Assembly: GCA_021772095.1 (NCBI GenBank)
Contig: JADYXR010000139.1
Span: forward strand, 62,001 to 126,000
DNA from: Candidatus Obscuribacter sp.
Lineage (GTDB): Bacteria; Cyanobacteriota; Vampirovibrionia; Obscuribacterales; Obscuribacteraceae
DNA: 64,000 nucleotides
Direction: 5' to 3'
Below, in pieces: positions 48,565 to 57,968 of the stretch. The notes below the pieces were generated by a model that was given only the letters and a program-made list of their open reading frames with translations, made no database searches and was not told where the DNA came from. The translations under genes were made by a program, and so were the position numbers. Numbering within the stretch: position 1 is the stretch's first letter; the number at the start of each line of letters is the position of its first letter.

Positions 48565-49770
48565 TTGGCACTTACTGACTTTGCTATTTGCAATTACCGT
48601 TCCATCAAAAATGTATGGCTGAAACTGCAGCGCGTCAATGTTTTCGTGGGACCGAACGGATGCGGAAAAAGTAATCTTTATCGCGCGCTGTATCTAATGT
48701 CTTCGGCTGCAAACGGTCAGTTTGCGCGGTCTATCGCAGAAGAAGGTGGAATGCCTTCAGCTATGTGGTGCGGTGGAAGAGGCAAGCGCGATAGCAGTCA
48801 TATGAATTTGTCGGTGAAGTTTGACGATCTGCAATACGACCTGATCTGCGGTGTCGTCGATCGGGGACAACGAATTCAAGTACCTCCATCTATATTTTCC
48901 GGTGACCTCGATATTAAAGAAGAGCGATTACTGCGACTAAAAGGAGGAGGTTCTACTGCGAATCTTTTAAGTCGCAAACGTGCTAGTGTCATCGTACGTG
49001 ATACCAGGGGGCAGTCGGTCGATTACACGATGCGCCTGGCAGAAAATGAATCCGTTTTGACAGGAGTCCGAGATCCGCATAAATACCCGGACTTGTCGAC
49101 TCTGCGTATGGAACTCCTCAACTGGCGTTTCTATCATCACTTCCGAACCGACAAAGATTCTCCGTTGAGAAAGCCACAACTGGCAGTGGCTACCGACATC
49201 ATGGCGCACGATGGCAGCGATTTCGTTTCGGCGTTAGGCACCATCATCGAGATGGGCGACGCTGAAGGTTTACTTGCGGCGCTCGATGATGCCTTCCCTG
49301 GTTCGGTGCTGACGATAGACCATTCAAGCCGCGGCTTGCGCCTGCGTTTGCAAACGCCCGGCTTCAATCGCGCTTTCGACACGTCCGAGCTCTCGGATGG
49401 TACGCTCCAATATTTATGTTTGTTGGCTGCTATTTATAGTTCGCAGCCTCCATCAGTTCTTGCAATTAACGAACCGGAAACGAGTATTCATCCCGATCTC
49501 TATGAACCGCTCGCGAAGATGCTCGCCTACGCGTCACAGAATTCGCAAGTTTGGATTACCACGCATTCGAAAGATCTAGCTGATTACATGGTTGAGTACA
49601 CTGGATACTCACCGCAGGAACTGGAGAAAGTTGAAGGCGAGACCCGCCTCGTAGGTGTCGGTTTAGGCGGATACCGTTACGAAGAAGGTGACAACGACGG
49701 CGGTATCAAACCCGAAATCCTCGACGACAACGAAGATGACGAATTTGAAGACGACAACGAAAACGATTAA
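48565..49770 (+). CDS. COG4637-like ABC-type ATPase, second of a tandem pair
   Basis: 401 residues, paralogue of the preceding gene. ICNYRSIKNV at the N-terminus, Walker A GPNGCGKSNLYRA, EEGGMPSAMWCGGR, LSDGTLQYLCLLAA, Walker B LAINEPETSIHPDLYEPLAK, H-loop TTHSKDLADY. The tail is acidic (DDNEDDEFEDDNEND). Start TTG with GAGG upstream. It ends 13 bases from the convergent PIN gene. Two nearly equal ATPases in tandem suggest a heterodimer (inference). Confidence 0.85.
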   Translation: MALTDFAICNYRSIKNVWLKLQRVNVFVGPNGCGKSNLYRALYLMSSAANGQFARSIAEEGGMPSAMWCGGRGKRDSSHMNLSVKFDDLQYDLICGVVDRGQRIQVPPSIFSGDLDIKEERLLRLKGGGSTANLLSRKRASVIVRDTRGQSVDYTMRLAENESVLTGVRDPHKYPDLSTLRMELLNWRFYHHFRTDKDSPLRKPQLAVATDIMAHDGSDFVSALGTIIEMGDAEGLLAALDDAFPGSVLTIDHSSRGLRLRLQTPGFNRAFDTSELSDGTLQYLCLLAAIYSSQPPSVLAINEPETSIHPDLYEPLAKMLAYASQNSQVWITTHSKDLADYMVEYTGYSPQELEKVEGETRLVGVGLGGYRYEEGDNDGGIKPEILDDNEDDEFEDDNEND

Positions 49771-49783
49771 TGATCTCGCTCTA

Positions 49784-50227
49784 CTATTTCCTTTCTGTTT
49801 CCTCGGGGGGCGAACTTACCATCGCTCGGACAAACAAGTGCGGCGCCAAAATTTGTGTACCGTGAAAAAATTTGAGTGGGAGTAGATGTTTCGCATCAAG
49901 CGAAACCAGGTAGTCCGCATCAGCTTCGTAGGCCGCTGCTAAAAACTTATTGTCGTCCTTGTCAATGTTGTCGAGTTTAGTTGATTCATAAGCACCGGGG
50001 ATATGTAGTGCTATCTTCGCAACGATGGTGACAAACTCGATGATCAGTTGGTCGTCTACTTTTTTCTCTATCTGCTTCGCCACAATCTCTCTTAGAATTT
50101 GCGGCGACATTACAAGTGTAAATGCACCGGCCCGCCACATTGAAATTACTTGTGCAGAGCTACTTTCCTTGTTGCTTGTCAGCATTCCTGCGATGAATAC
50201 CGAAGTGTCGATAACTACATTTGGCAC
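49784..50227 (-). CDS. PIN-domain toxin (COG1569-like)
   Basis: 147 residues, putative Mg-dependent RNase of a type II toxin-antitoxin pair. Acidic active-site positions: VVIDTSVFIAG (Asp 6), ILREIVAKQIEKK (Glu), DNIDKDDNKFLAAAYEADADYLVSLD (Asp cluster), and DYLVSLDAKH. The start codon overlaps the last base of the Xre gene (50227), giving tight coupling. Target RNA unknown. Confidence 0.85.
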   Translation of the reverse strand: MPNVVIDTSVFIAGMLTSNKESSSAQVISMWRAGAFTLVMSPQILREIVAKQIEKKVDDQLIIEFVTIVAKIALHIPGAYESTKLDNIDKDDNKFLAAAYEADADYLVSLDAKHLLPLKFFHGTQILAPHLFVRAMVSSPPEETERK

Positions 50228-50616
50228 TATTGATGTCGCTCAGCAGGTGGCTTCGAGGCTTGTAATCGTGCACGCAAAGCATCAAACTCAGCCCAAATTT
50301 CCTGCGAGGTTTGCTTTGGTGCCTGCATAGCGTTTTGAAGCGCAATTCCGATTAGGGCGTCCGCTTTGGCTAATGATTCTAATGAGGGCGGAGTTGTATC
50401 CGGTTCATCTTCGATGGTGAATAAGTCGTTAGGTGTGCATTTAAAAAACTCGCAAAGTCGTACCATCGTATTGAATTCGATCCCCTTGCTAGCTCCCGTT
50501 TCCAGAGCACTTAATGTCTTCTGTCCGATGCCGGTGGCTTCCGAGATAGTTCGCTGACTAATCCGTCCTCTAGTTGCACGTAAGTAGGCCAAGTTGGATT
50601 TGATTTGCTTGCTCAT
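50227..50616 (-). CDS. Xre-family antitoxin
   Basis: 129 residues. Helix-turn-helix (about 8-65): NLAYLRATRGRISQRTISEA, TGIGQKTLSALETGASKGIE, CEFFKCTPNDLFTIEDE. The C-terminal part (about 75-129) is helical and acidic and probably binds the toxin. It shares one base with the PIN toxin start. A candidate operator is at 50658-50677, about 42 bases upstream. The order antitoxin then toxin is usual for this type of module. Confidence 0.85.
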   Translation of the reverse strand: MSKQIKSNLAYLRATRGRISQRTISEATGIGQKTLSALETGASKGIEFNTMVRLCEFFKCTPNDLFTIEDEPDTTPPSLESLAKADALIGIALQNAMQAPKQTSQEIWAEFDALRARLQASKPPAERHQ

Positions 50617-50657
50617 AACTTCCGTCCGTCTAATCCAGGTAAGGTGTAGTTTGAGGT

Positions 50658-50677
50658 GTATACGTTATAAACTATAC
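50658..50677 (-). promoter_or_regulatory. Candidate operator of the Xre/PIN pair
   Basis: GTATA at 50658-50662 and TATAC at 50673-50677 form an inverted repeat with a 10-base AT-rich spacer, overlapping TATA-like -10 candidates for the minus-strand transcript. Xre antitoxins commonly bind such sites and repress their own operon. Assignment is by position only. Confidence 0.35.
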
Positions 50678-50868
50678 CCTGAACGGAGTTGGCTGTCGAT
50701 ACAATCTCTGCGCTTTGTAAGATCAAACTGCTAGGCGTAATGACCGATCGAGATATAAGACCTTGAGCCACTCGATCGTATTTGTCGGACGGAAAGAAAA
50801 ACGCGGATGTAGTTAGACGGGGACTGACATCCGGCAAAAACATCAAAACTGTTAGTTTATTTTGAGTC

Positions 50869-51285
50869 TTAGGTATCTCCGAGGAAGTTCAAATTGAGCT
50901 TCTTACATACAGCTTTAATAGTAGAGATTTCTTCGCGCGAATTTTTCTTGCCTTCTGCCTTCTCCTGGTCGACCAAAATAATGTATTCACCAGGAGCAAC
51001 TTTTTCCAGAAGCCTCGTTATCTCATCGACCGACTTTATCGTTTCTTCTTTCCGACGAATCTCGGCTTTCGTTTTATTTCTATTTGTGCCCATCAGCATA
51101 GACCAGTGTGGCTTATCGTCCACACGCCACATGTACAGCTCCAGCCCTTTGAACAGCTTCACCGAGTGTGGTGGCGCCTTCTCTAGTGTTGCTTTGAGTC
51201 CAATTCCAGAAGCTTCGGCAGGTGACAAAATGAACACCAGGAGAAGTAGCGATATGGCAGCCAGTCTCAAGTTGAAGTTCTCCAC
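50869..51285 (-). CDS. Small secreted protein, unknown
   Basis: 138 residues. Signal peptide about 1-25, ending PAEASG. The mature part has a KGLELYMWRVDDKPHWSML strand block, then a Lys/Glu-rich helix. No family recognised. The 252-base gap between it and the Xre gene contains no supported gene; a 77-codon frame there has no coding look. Confidence 0.6.
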   Translation of the reverse strand: MENFNLRLAAISLLLLVFILSPAEASGIGLKATLEKAPPHSVKLFKGLELYMWRVDDKPHWSMLMGTNRNKTKAEIRRKEETIKSVDEITRLLEKVAPGEYIILVDQEKAEGKKNSREEISTIKAVCKKLNLNFLGDT

Positions 51286-51463
51286 GCAGAATTAGTAAGA
51301 TCGTAGCAGCTGTCGCGCATTTGAGTTTTGACCTATTTATGGGCATTTTACGAAGTGGGTGGGATAACCCCCAATAGACTCTTGGGGCGGTGAATCGCTA
51401 AGCTGAGTTCAAGTTACGGCGAAACGAGCCAACCCTCCCTCATTCGCACCCGGATTCTATTCT

Positions 51464-53968
51464 ATGTTCACCCAAAGCAAACCACTCCAAATTATTCTTC
51501 TTGCACTGACTATCACACTGACGTGTGCGCAATCAGTTGGTGCCACAAAGCTGAAAGCCAAGCCTCTTCCGCGAGCCGTGGATATCGAGGTGCCGGCAGG
51601 CAAAGATTTCGAAAGTGATGGGGTGTCTTCGGCTCCCATCCCTAGCCGTTTTAAGAGACGTCCTGACTACAGAGATGTAGAAGCTCAGAAAAAAGAGGAC
51701 GACGAGAAAAGAGCAAAAGAGGCTGTCGAAGCCAGGAAAGCTGCTGAATTAGCCAAAGTTCAATTCGAGGAAAAACGCTCCAAAGCTTACGCAAAATATA
51801 AAACTGACGCGATCGATTTCAACAACCAGGCTGTATCGCTGGGCTCGCAAGGCAAGTGGACCGAAGCGATCATCATGCACGAGAAGGCTGTCCAATACGA
51901 TCCATCGCACAAACAGTACAAGCTCAATCTCTCCGCTGCGCGCACCGCCTTTGGTGAGAAGAAGATGAAAGACGGTGACTGGCAGGGTGCGGCTACGCTG
52001 TACAGAAAGGCATTGGCTGCCGCTTCTGATAACGCACACGCAGCCAAAGGATTGTCTTCAGCGCTCGAGAAGTCTGGATTTGACCCGGTCAACCCGGATG
52101 TTCGTATGCAGCTTGGCGATCAACTGGTCACCTCAGGCGATCTGGAAGCGGCTTACATCGAGTACAAGCAGGCGATGGAGATCGATCCGTCGGCTAAAGT
52201 TTATGTGAAACTCGGAGATCTGCAGTACAGATGCGGGCAAGTCAGTGGTGCAATGAGTTGCTACCAGCAAGCCGCCATCAAAGATCCGACATATGGACCG
52301 GCTCAACGTCAGCTTGGCATAATTAAACTTTTGCAGAAGGATGAAACCGGAGCTGCTGCGCTTTTGCGTAAGGCTGTGATTCTGGACGACACTGATGCAC
52401 TGGCTGGGACACAGTTGGTTGATATCTGGCGCCGTCAGGTAGCGAAGAATCCACTCAATCAGGACTATCACTTGGGCTTCGCCGGTGCTCTGCAATTGAC
52501 TGGCGACTATGCCGGTGCTGAAGCAGAGTATAAAAAACTCGAGATGCTAAACGCTAATCATGCCGGTCTGGCTGATGGCAGAGCATCATTGCAAAAGTCG
52601 TATCACCATGGACGCGCTGAGAAGCACAAGAAAGCGGCTGAGACTCTGTTTTCGCAAGGGCTGAAAAAAGAAGCCCTCGCTGAGATCTCGCAAGCGGTCA
52701 TGATTGAACCTCGCAATGCGCGCTATCAATTTCTCCTGGGCGAATGTCTGGAAGCCGCCGGCGACTACAAAGGCGCGCATCAGGCTTATCTCACTTGCGT
52801 GTTGATCGATCCTGAGAAAAACAAAGAAGCCGCGGCGCGCATGAAAGAAATGCAGTCGTCATCAGCAACTTCACCGCACCAAGCTGCCGGTGGTGGAAAC
52901 TTTGGGCACCAGATGCCGCAACATCAGATGCAGCAACACCAGATGCCACAGCATCAAATGCAGCACCATCAAATGCAGCAACAACCAATGCGTCAACCGA
53001 ATCAAATTTCGTTCCCCGCTGGTGGTGGCGGTATGCCGCAAGGTATGCCTCAGCGCATGGCACCACAGGGAATGGCACCACAGGGAATGGCACCGCAAGG
53101 AATGGCTCAACAAGGCATGCCGCAAGGTATGGTTCCACAACAAGGCATGGCTCAGCAGGGCATGCCGCAAGGAATGCCACCGCAAGGAATGGCCCAGGGC
53201 ATGCAGCAAAGAATGCCGCAAAATATGCCAGGTATGCCGCAGCAAAACATGCCTCAAGGCGGCATGGGAATGCCACAGCAGTTCATGGCTCAAGGAATGC
53301 CGCCTCAAGGTGGTCAGAGCATGCCACAAGGCATGTCAGCCAACCAGCCTAATGGTTTTGCAGCTAACAATTGGCCGCAGCAGCCTAAAGGCGTCTACGA
53401 AGGCGCTCCTGGAGGCATGAATGTTCCTCCGACGGCGGGTGGTTTTAGACAACAGCAAGACTTTGGCCAAAATCAAGTCGCCGCTCAAAATTTCCCACCC
53501 CAGCAAAACGCAACAGGCATGGGCGTTCCGGGCGCAACACGTAGTATCCCCCCGGTGAATGCGGGAAATCCCATTTACGACGGCGCTCCATCTCCCGATA
53601 ATGGTTCTATTCCAACCAATTCCCAAGCGGCTGGAAACCCGGAGACCTCTCAAGACCCGAAGCTCACTGAAGTAACCCAAGCTGAATCTCGCAAAGATCA
53701 TACGGCGGCGGTGGCAATTTTAAGAGACCTGATAGCAGCGGACCTCGAGAACGCTTCCATTCATCACAGACTAGCCGTCAACTTGATGGCAGCAGGAAGA
53801 ATCAGCGAAGCAGTCACCGAATTCAGAATAGCAAGCGCGTTGAAGCCAGGAACTAAAACCTACGCAGAAGATCTGGCACGGGCTCTGGCAGTACACAAAA
53901 GATCAATGATGTCGCACCACGACGGAACCAGCTCTAATTCGGAAGACGCCAAAGGCGGAAGCAAGTAA
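51464..53968 (+). CDS. Secreted TPR protein with Met/Pro/Gln-rich repeats
   Basis: 834 residues. Probable signal sequence (about 1-27), a charged coiled region (about 65-115), TPRs (about 120-455: for example AIIMHEKAVQYDPSHKQYKL and AAYIEYKQAMEIDPSAKVYV), then a low-complexity region (about 480-640). The latter has repeats QHQMQQHQMPQHQMQ and QGMAPQGMAPQGMAQQGMPQ, then a disordered linker and a last TPR (about 740-810). The rpoB-like gene starts one base after its stop, an odd neighbour for a polymerase gene. Confidence 0.78.
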   Translation: MFTQSKPLQIILLALTITLTCAQSVGATKLKAKPLPRAVDIEVPAGKDFESDGVSSAPIPSRFKRRPDYRDVEAQKKEDDEKRAKEAVEARKAAELAKVQFEEKRSKAYAKYKTDAIDFNNQAVSLGSQGKWTEAIIMHEKAVQYDPSHKQYKLNLSAARTAFGEKKMKDGDWQGAATLYRKALAAASDNAHAAKGLSSALEKSGFDPVNPDVRMQLGDQLVTSGDLEAAYIEYKQAMEIDPSAKVYVKLGDLQYRCGQVSGAMSCYQQAAIKDPTYGPAQRQLGIIKLLQKDETGAAALLRKAVILDDTDALAGTQLVDIWRRQVAKNPLNQDYHLGFAGALQLTGDYAGAEAEYKKLEMLNANHAGLADGRASLQKSYHHGRAEKHKKAAETLFSQGLKKEALAEISQAVMIEPRNARYQFLLGECLEAAGDYKGAHQAYLTCVLIDPEKNKEAAARMKEMQSSSATSPHQAAGGGNFGHQMPQHQMQQHQMPQHQMQHHQMQQQPMRQPNQISFPAGGGGMPQGMPQRMAPQGMAPQGMAPQGMAQQGMPQGMVPQQGMAQQGMPQGMPPQGMAQGMQQRMPQNMPGMPQQNMPQGGMGMPQQFMAQGMPPQGGQSMPQGMSANQPNGFAANNWPQQPKGVYEGAPGGMNVPPTAGGFRQQQDFGQNQVAAQNFPPQQNATGMGVPGATRSIPPVNAGNPIYDGAPSPDNGSIPTNSQAAGNPETSQDPKLTEVTQAESRKDHTAAVAILRDLIAADLENASIHHRLAVNLMAAGRISEAVTEFRIASALKPGTKTYAEDLARALAVHKRSMMSHHDGTSSNSEDAKGGSK

Positions 53969-53969
53969 A

Positions 53970-56900
53970 ATGAGTTTCTTTTTCCAAGCACCAGATTTAG
54001 CAGAGTTTCCGAGACGCTCGTACCGGCGCTTTCTTGAAGAGACGATTGGCAATCTCTTCGCAGAAATCTCTCCTATTAAAAGTGAATACAGCAACAGATT
54101 CGAGATGACATTCGTCGGTCCAGACGGCAAAGTTAAATGGTGGTTTGAAGATTACGCTCCGGATTCCGGATATCCAAACACCTCAGACCAAGCCCGTAAG
54201 ACCAACATGACGCACTCGCGTCGGATGATGATGGAAGCCTGGTTGCGTGATACCGTCACTGGTGAGCTGCGCAAATCAAAATGCTACGTCGCCGACATGC
54301 CTGTGATTACCGACAGAGGAACTTTCGTAATCAACGGTTCTGAGCGTGTGGTACTCGGACAGCTCGTCCGCGCACCTGGTATCTACTTCAGCAACCCTTC
54401 ACCTGGTCACTACAAAGCTTTGATGTTGGCAGAACAAGGCGCACCAATTGCGTTTGAACTTGTTCTCGATCCGACCAATGTACCCGGCAAAGCCAGCCGC
54501 GCAAAATGCAGAGTCAAGTTGCCGAAACGCAGCTGGATTGCCTGCACCACTTTGCTCACTTCAATGGGCTATGACTCTCAAGAAATTCAAAAACGTCTCG
54601 GCAAACTTCTCGAACGCAATCGCATCGAGTGGAAAGAAATCACGACCCAAGAAGCTCTCTCCGTCGTAGGCAGAGGCTGGAAACCTGATGGCAGCGGTGG
54701 CGCCGCATCTGGTACCACTGCACTTGCTGAATTAATGGACAAACGTCGTTACAGCATGGGCAAACTTGGTCGCTCGCGTTTCAACGAAAAGATGAGGCTG
54801 GAAGGCGAAAACAAACAACTCTGCCCAGCCGATTTGCTCTGCGCGATTGAATACCTTCTTGGTCTTCCACTAGACATCGGTTTTGTCGATCATATAGATA
54901 GTTTGGAAAACAGACACCTTCGCGGTGTTGGCGAAACCATGCTTAAGGCTGTTCGTCCAGCTCTTGGTCAAATGACTCGTTCGATCAAAATGAGACTCGA
55001 GTTGAACGAAGACGAAGAGATCGGCAGCCCTAACGATTTGATCGACACAAGACCGTTCTCGAACGCAATCACTAAATACTTCTCGGGCAACCCGCTCGTT
55101 CAGTATCTCGATCAACAAAATCCTCTTTCAGAACTTTCGCACAGAAGAAGAATCACATCTTTCGGACCTGGCGGTATCGATCCAAACGCAGCTCCTGTCG
55201 AAATGCGCGACGTTCACCCATCCCAGATTGGTCGTGTTTGTCTCGTAGAATCGCCTGAAGGCAAAAACTGCGGTATGGTTTCTTACCTCGCCAGCTACTG
55301 CCGAATTGATGACGACGGCTTCTTGACCGTGCCTTATCGCAAAGTGAAGAACGGCTACTTGCTTGATGAAGTGCAGTTTCTCACTCCATCCGATGATAAG
55401 AAATACACTTTGGCACCACCTGACACTCGTTGTCTCGATGGCAAAATTCTTGGACCATCGGTCGCAGCTCGTCGTGGAGAAAGCTTCATAGAAGTCACTC
55501 CTGAGCAAGTCGACATGATTGGTATCACACCACAAGGTTTCCTCTCAGTCGGTTCCGGATTGATTCCATTCCTGGAGCACGATGATACGGGACGCGCCCT
55601 CATGGGTGGTGGCATGATGCGCCAAACTTTGCCGCTGATACGCCCTGAGCGTCCACGTGTCGGCACGGGTATGGAAAAAATCGTAGCCCGTTCTTCCGGA
55701 CATTCGATCACTGCTCGTCGTGGTGGCATGGTCACCCAGGTCAGCGGACAAAACATCGAAATCACTCAAGCCTCCGGTGAGAAGCGCGCCTACAACCTCA
55801 CACGTTTCGATCGCACCAACCAAAATACGATTCTCGACCAACGTCCATCAGTTTCACTCGGTCAGAAAGTAGAAGCCGGCGAAATTATCGCCGACGGACC
55901 TGGTATCGACAAAGGTGAACTGGCTTTGGGCAGAAACCTGTTGATTGCCTTCATGCCTTGGGGCGGATACAACTATGAGGATGCTATCGTCGTCCGTCGT
56001 GGTTTGGTCCAAGATCAAAAACTGACTCACATTGAAATTGAAAAACATTCGCTCAACGTTTATCAAACCTTGAGAGGACCTGAAATTCTCACGCCTGAGC
56101 TGCCAAACGTTTCATCCAAAGATCTCGAACATCTTGATGAACGCGGCATCGCCAAAGTCGGCGCTTTCGTACAAGCAGGCGATGTACTGGTTTCCAAACT
56201 GACACCTAAAGAGCATCGCGCCTTGAGCTCAGAAGAAGAATTGCTGCAAGCAATCTTCGGAAAAGTAGCTGAAGAAATGGGCGACAGCAGCTTGAGAGTT
56301 CCGCATGGTTCGGGTGGTCGCGTCATCGACGTCCGCATCTTCACGCCGGAAACCACACCTGAAATGAAAGCTGGTGTGATCTGCGAAATCGAAGTCTTAA
56401 TCGCCAGAATGTGCCCTGTTGAAGTGGGCGACAAATTGGCTGGACGTCACGGAAACAAAGGTATCGTCGCGAACATCGTCCCCGATGAAGACATGCCTTA
56501 CATGCCGGATGGCACTCCAGTAGATCTGGTGCTCAACTCACTCGGCGTCCCGTCTCGTATGAACGTCGGACAAGTGTTCGACACTCAACTTGGACTCTAC
56601 TCAGACATTCTCAATCGCTATTACCGCATTCACCAATTCGATGAATCGCTAAGCGACGATGCCTCATACAAACTGGTCAAAGCCGCCATGGCTGAAGTTC
56701 GCAAAACTCCAGGCTACGAGTGGTTCGGCGAAGACGGCAAAGTCGTCCTCACCGATGGCAGAACGGGCGAAAAAATCGACAGACCAGTTCTTGTCGGTCG
56801 CCAGTACATGCTCAAATTGAACCAATTGGTTCTGCACAAAATCAACGCACGCTGCGGACTGGGCGGACCTTACGCTGCAGTCACCCAACAGCCGGTCGGC

Positions 56901-57776
56901 GGAAAAGCCAACCACGGCGGACAGCGCATGGGCGAGATGGAAGTATGGGCAGTTCAAGCTTATGGTGCCGCTCACATCCTGCACGAGATGATGACCATCA
57001 AAGCCGACGACATTCAAGGCAGACACCAAGCCTACGCCGATATGGTGCAAGGCAAAAACGTCGAGTCTGGCGGACGCACCGCTGCATTCGATGGACTGTG
57101 CTGCGAACTTCGCGGACTCGGTATGGACATCACACTCGGTCGAGTGGTCGATAGTTTCGAACCGGCTCCGGACAGAACTTGTTCTCGTATCGCTCTTCCA
57201 GAAGATGCGACTCTCGAAGAGACTCTTCAAGTTTCACTCGTCGACAAAATCGAAGACGAAGACGGACAGAAGATTCTGGAAATCCCTGGTGGCGACTATG
57301 CTCCAGTTGTACGACCACCACGCCTGCCGATGATTACTTCCGTAACCAATGGCAAAAACGGACGCAAACCACAATTCGAATTATTCCAGCAGGAGTCCAT
57401 AATCGATGACATTGATGAGCCAGCAATTTTTCAAGCCCCAGGCCAAGACAGCCAAGCAGGTAGCGGTTCAAAAGACGTTAACAACTTCGTTGACTCAATC
57501 CTTGCTGACAGCTTCTTCGGACCGGACGATGACTTCAAAATCTCAATCACTGAAGAAAGCAAGCCCGCGTCGGCTGCTGAGTTGTCCAGTCTCATAGCTC
57601 CGGAACTCGATAGCAGCGATGATGGCATGTTCGACTTCTCGGCACTATCTGAACTGCAGAGCCTGGCTCAAGAATTGATGACTATTTCGAGAACCGAAAC
57701 GGTTAAAGTCGGCGCCGATGTGACTACGTCAGGCAACGGCAATGGTAATGACGGCGGCTCGACGCCCGATCGCTAA
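53970..57776 (+). CDS. rpoB: RNA polymerase beta subunit, divergent and isolated
   Basis: 1268 residues. Recognisable blocks include TDRGTFVINGSERVVLGQL, DQQNPLSELSHRRRITSFGP, GELALGRNLLIAFMPWGGYN with YEDAI, DKLAGRHGNKGI, and GGQRMGEMEVWA. Catalytic residues near YEDA and the active-site Lys of DKLAGRHGNKG are kept. Several universally conserved strings differ: ESPEGKN for ETPEGPN, RAPG for RSPG, and ARCGLGGPY for HARSTGPY-like. The rifampicin pocket has Thr and Phe at the positions of E. coli Ser531 and Leu533. A roughly 215-residue acidic tail follows the last conserved block. rpoC, rplJ and rplL are absent from the neighbourhood. It may be the sole rpoB or a second paralogue. Confidence 0.85.
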   Translation: MSFFFQAPDLAEFPRRSYRRFLEETIGNLFAEISPIKSEYSNRFEMTFVGPDGKVKWWFEDYAPDSGYPNTSDQARKTNMTHSRRMMMEAWLRDTVTGELRKSKCYVADMPVITDRGTFVINGSERVVLGQLVRAPGIYFSNPSPGHYKALMLAEQGAPIAFELVLDPTNVPGKASRAKCRVKLPKRSWIACTTLLTSMGYDSQEIQKRLGKLLERNRIEWKEITTQEALSVVGRGWKPDGSGGAASGTTALAELMDKRRYSMGKLGRSRFNEKMRLEGENKQLCPADLLCAIEYLLGLPLDIGFVDHIDSLENRHLRGVGETMLKAVRPALGQMTRSIKMRLELNEDEEIGSPNDLIDTRPFSNAITKYFSGNPLVQYLDQQNPLSELSHRRRITSFGPGGIDPNAAPVEMRDVHPSQIGRVCLVESPEGKNCGMVSYLASYCRIDDDGFLTVPYRKVKNGYLLDEVQFLTPSDDKKYTLAPPDTRCLDGKILGPSVAARRGESFIEVTPEQVDMIGITPQGFLSVGSGLIPFLEHDDTGRALMGGGMMRQTLPLIRPERPRVGTGMEKIVARSSGHSITARRGGMVTQVSGQNIEITQASGEKRAYNLTRFDRTNQNTILDQRPSVSLGQKVEAGEIIADGPGIDKGELALGRNLLIAFMPWGGYNYEDAIVVRRGLVQDQKLTHIEIEKHSLNVYQTLRGPEILTPELPNVSSKDLEHLDERGIAKVGAFVQAGDVLVSKLTPKEHRALSSEEELLQAIFGKVAEEMGDSSLRVPHGSGGRVIDVRIFTPETTPEMKAGVICEIEVLIARMCPVEVGDKLAGRHGNKGIVANIVPDEDMPYMPDGTPVDLVLNSLGVPSRMNVGQVFDTQLGLYSDILNRYYRIHQFDESLSDDASYKLVKAAMAEVRKTPGYEWFGEDGKVVLTDGRTGEKIDRPVLVGRQYMLKLNQLVLHKINARCGLGGPYAAVTQQPVGGKANHGGQRMGEMEVWAVQAYGAAHILHEMMTIKADDIQGRHQAYADMVQGKNVESGGRTAAFDGLCCELRGLGMDITLGRVVDSFEPAPDRTCSRIALPEDATLEETLQVSLVDKIEDEDGQKILEIPGGDYAPVVRPPRLPMITSVTNGKNGRKPQFELFQQESIIDDIDEPAIFQAPGQDSQAGSGSKDVNNFVDSILADSFFGPDDDFKISITEESKPASAAELSSLIAPELDSSDDGMFDFSALSELQSLAQELMTISRTETVKVGADVTTSGNGNGNDGGSTPDR

Positions 57777-57840
57777 GTAAGCTTGGCTCGGCAGTGCCTG
57801 AGCTGATGGGAAGCGGTGTTGAGCGATTCGGAGCGACTGG

Positions 57841-57968
57841 TTTGGACGTCTGTTCGAGCATCTGCTTTGAGCATCTGTTCGAGCAACTAATTTTTGAACA
57901 TCTGCTTTGAACCTCTGCTTTGAACATCTGTTCGAGCATCTGTTTGGAACATCTGGTTAAAGCATCTG
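57841..57968. repeat. Ten imperfect tandem copies of a 12-13-base unit
   Basis: The unit is TTYGARCATCTG(C), repeated ten times with point changes (one copy at 57878-57892 is lengthened to 15 bases). It lies in the 550-base gap after the rpoB-like gene (57777-58326), which otherwise holds no gene I can support. Unit length is irregular (12-15 bases) and the codon look on the minus strand is poor, so I do not treat it as coding. Confidence 0.75.

Noticed and set aside
50613-50846. A 77-codon minus-strand frame just upstream of the Xre gene
   Set aside because: It overlaps the Xre start, covers the likely promoter and operator, and has no recognisable protein features.
57724-57939. Minus-strand frame with repeated CSK-MLEQ units
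   Set aside because: It only reflects the DNA repeat at 57841-57968 and overlaps the rpoB end; unit length is irregular.
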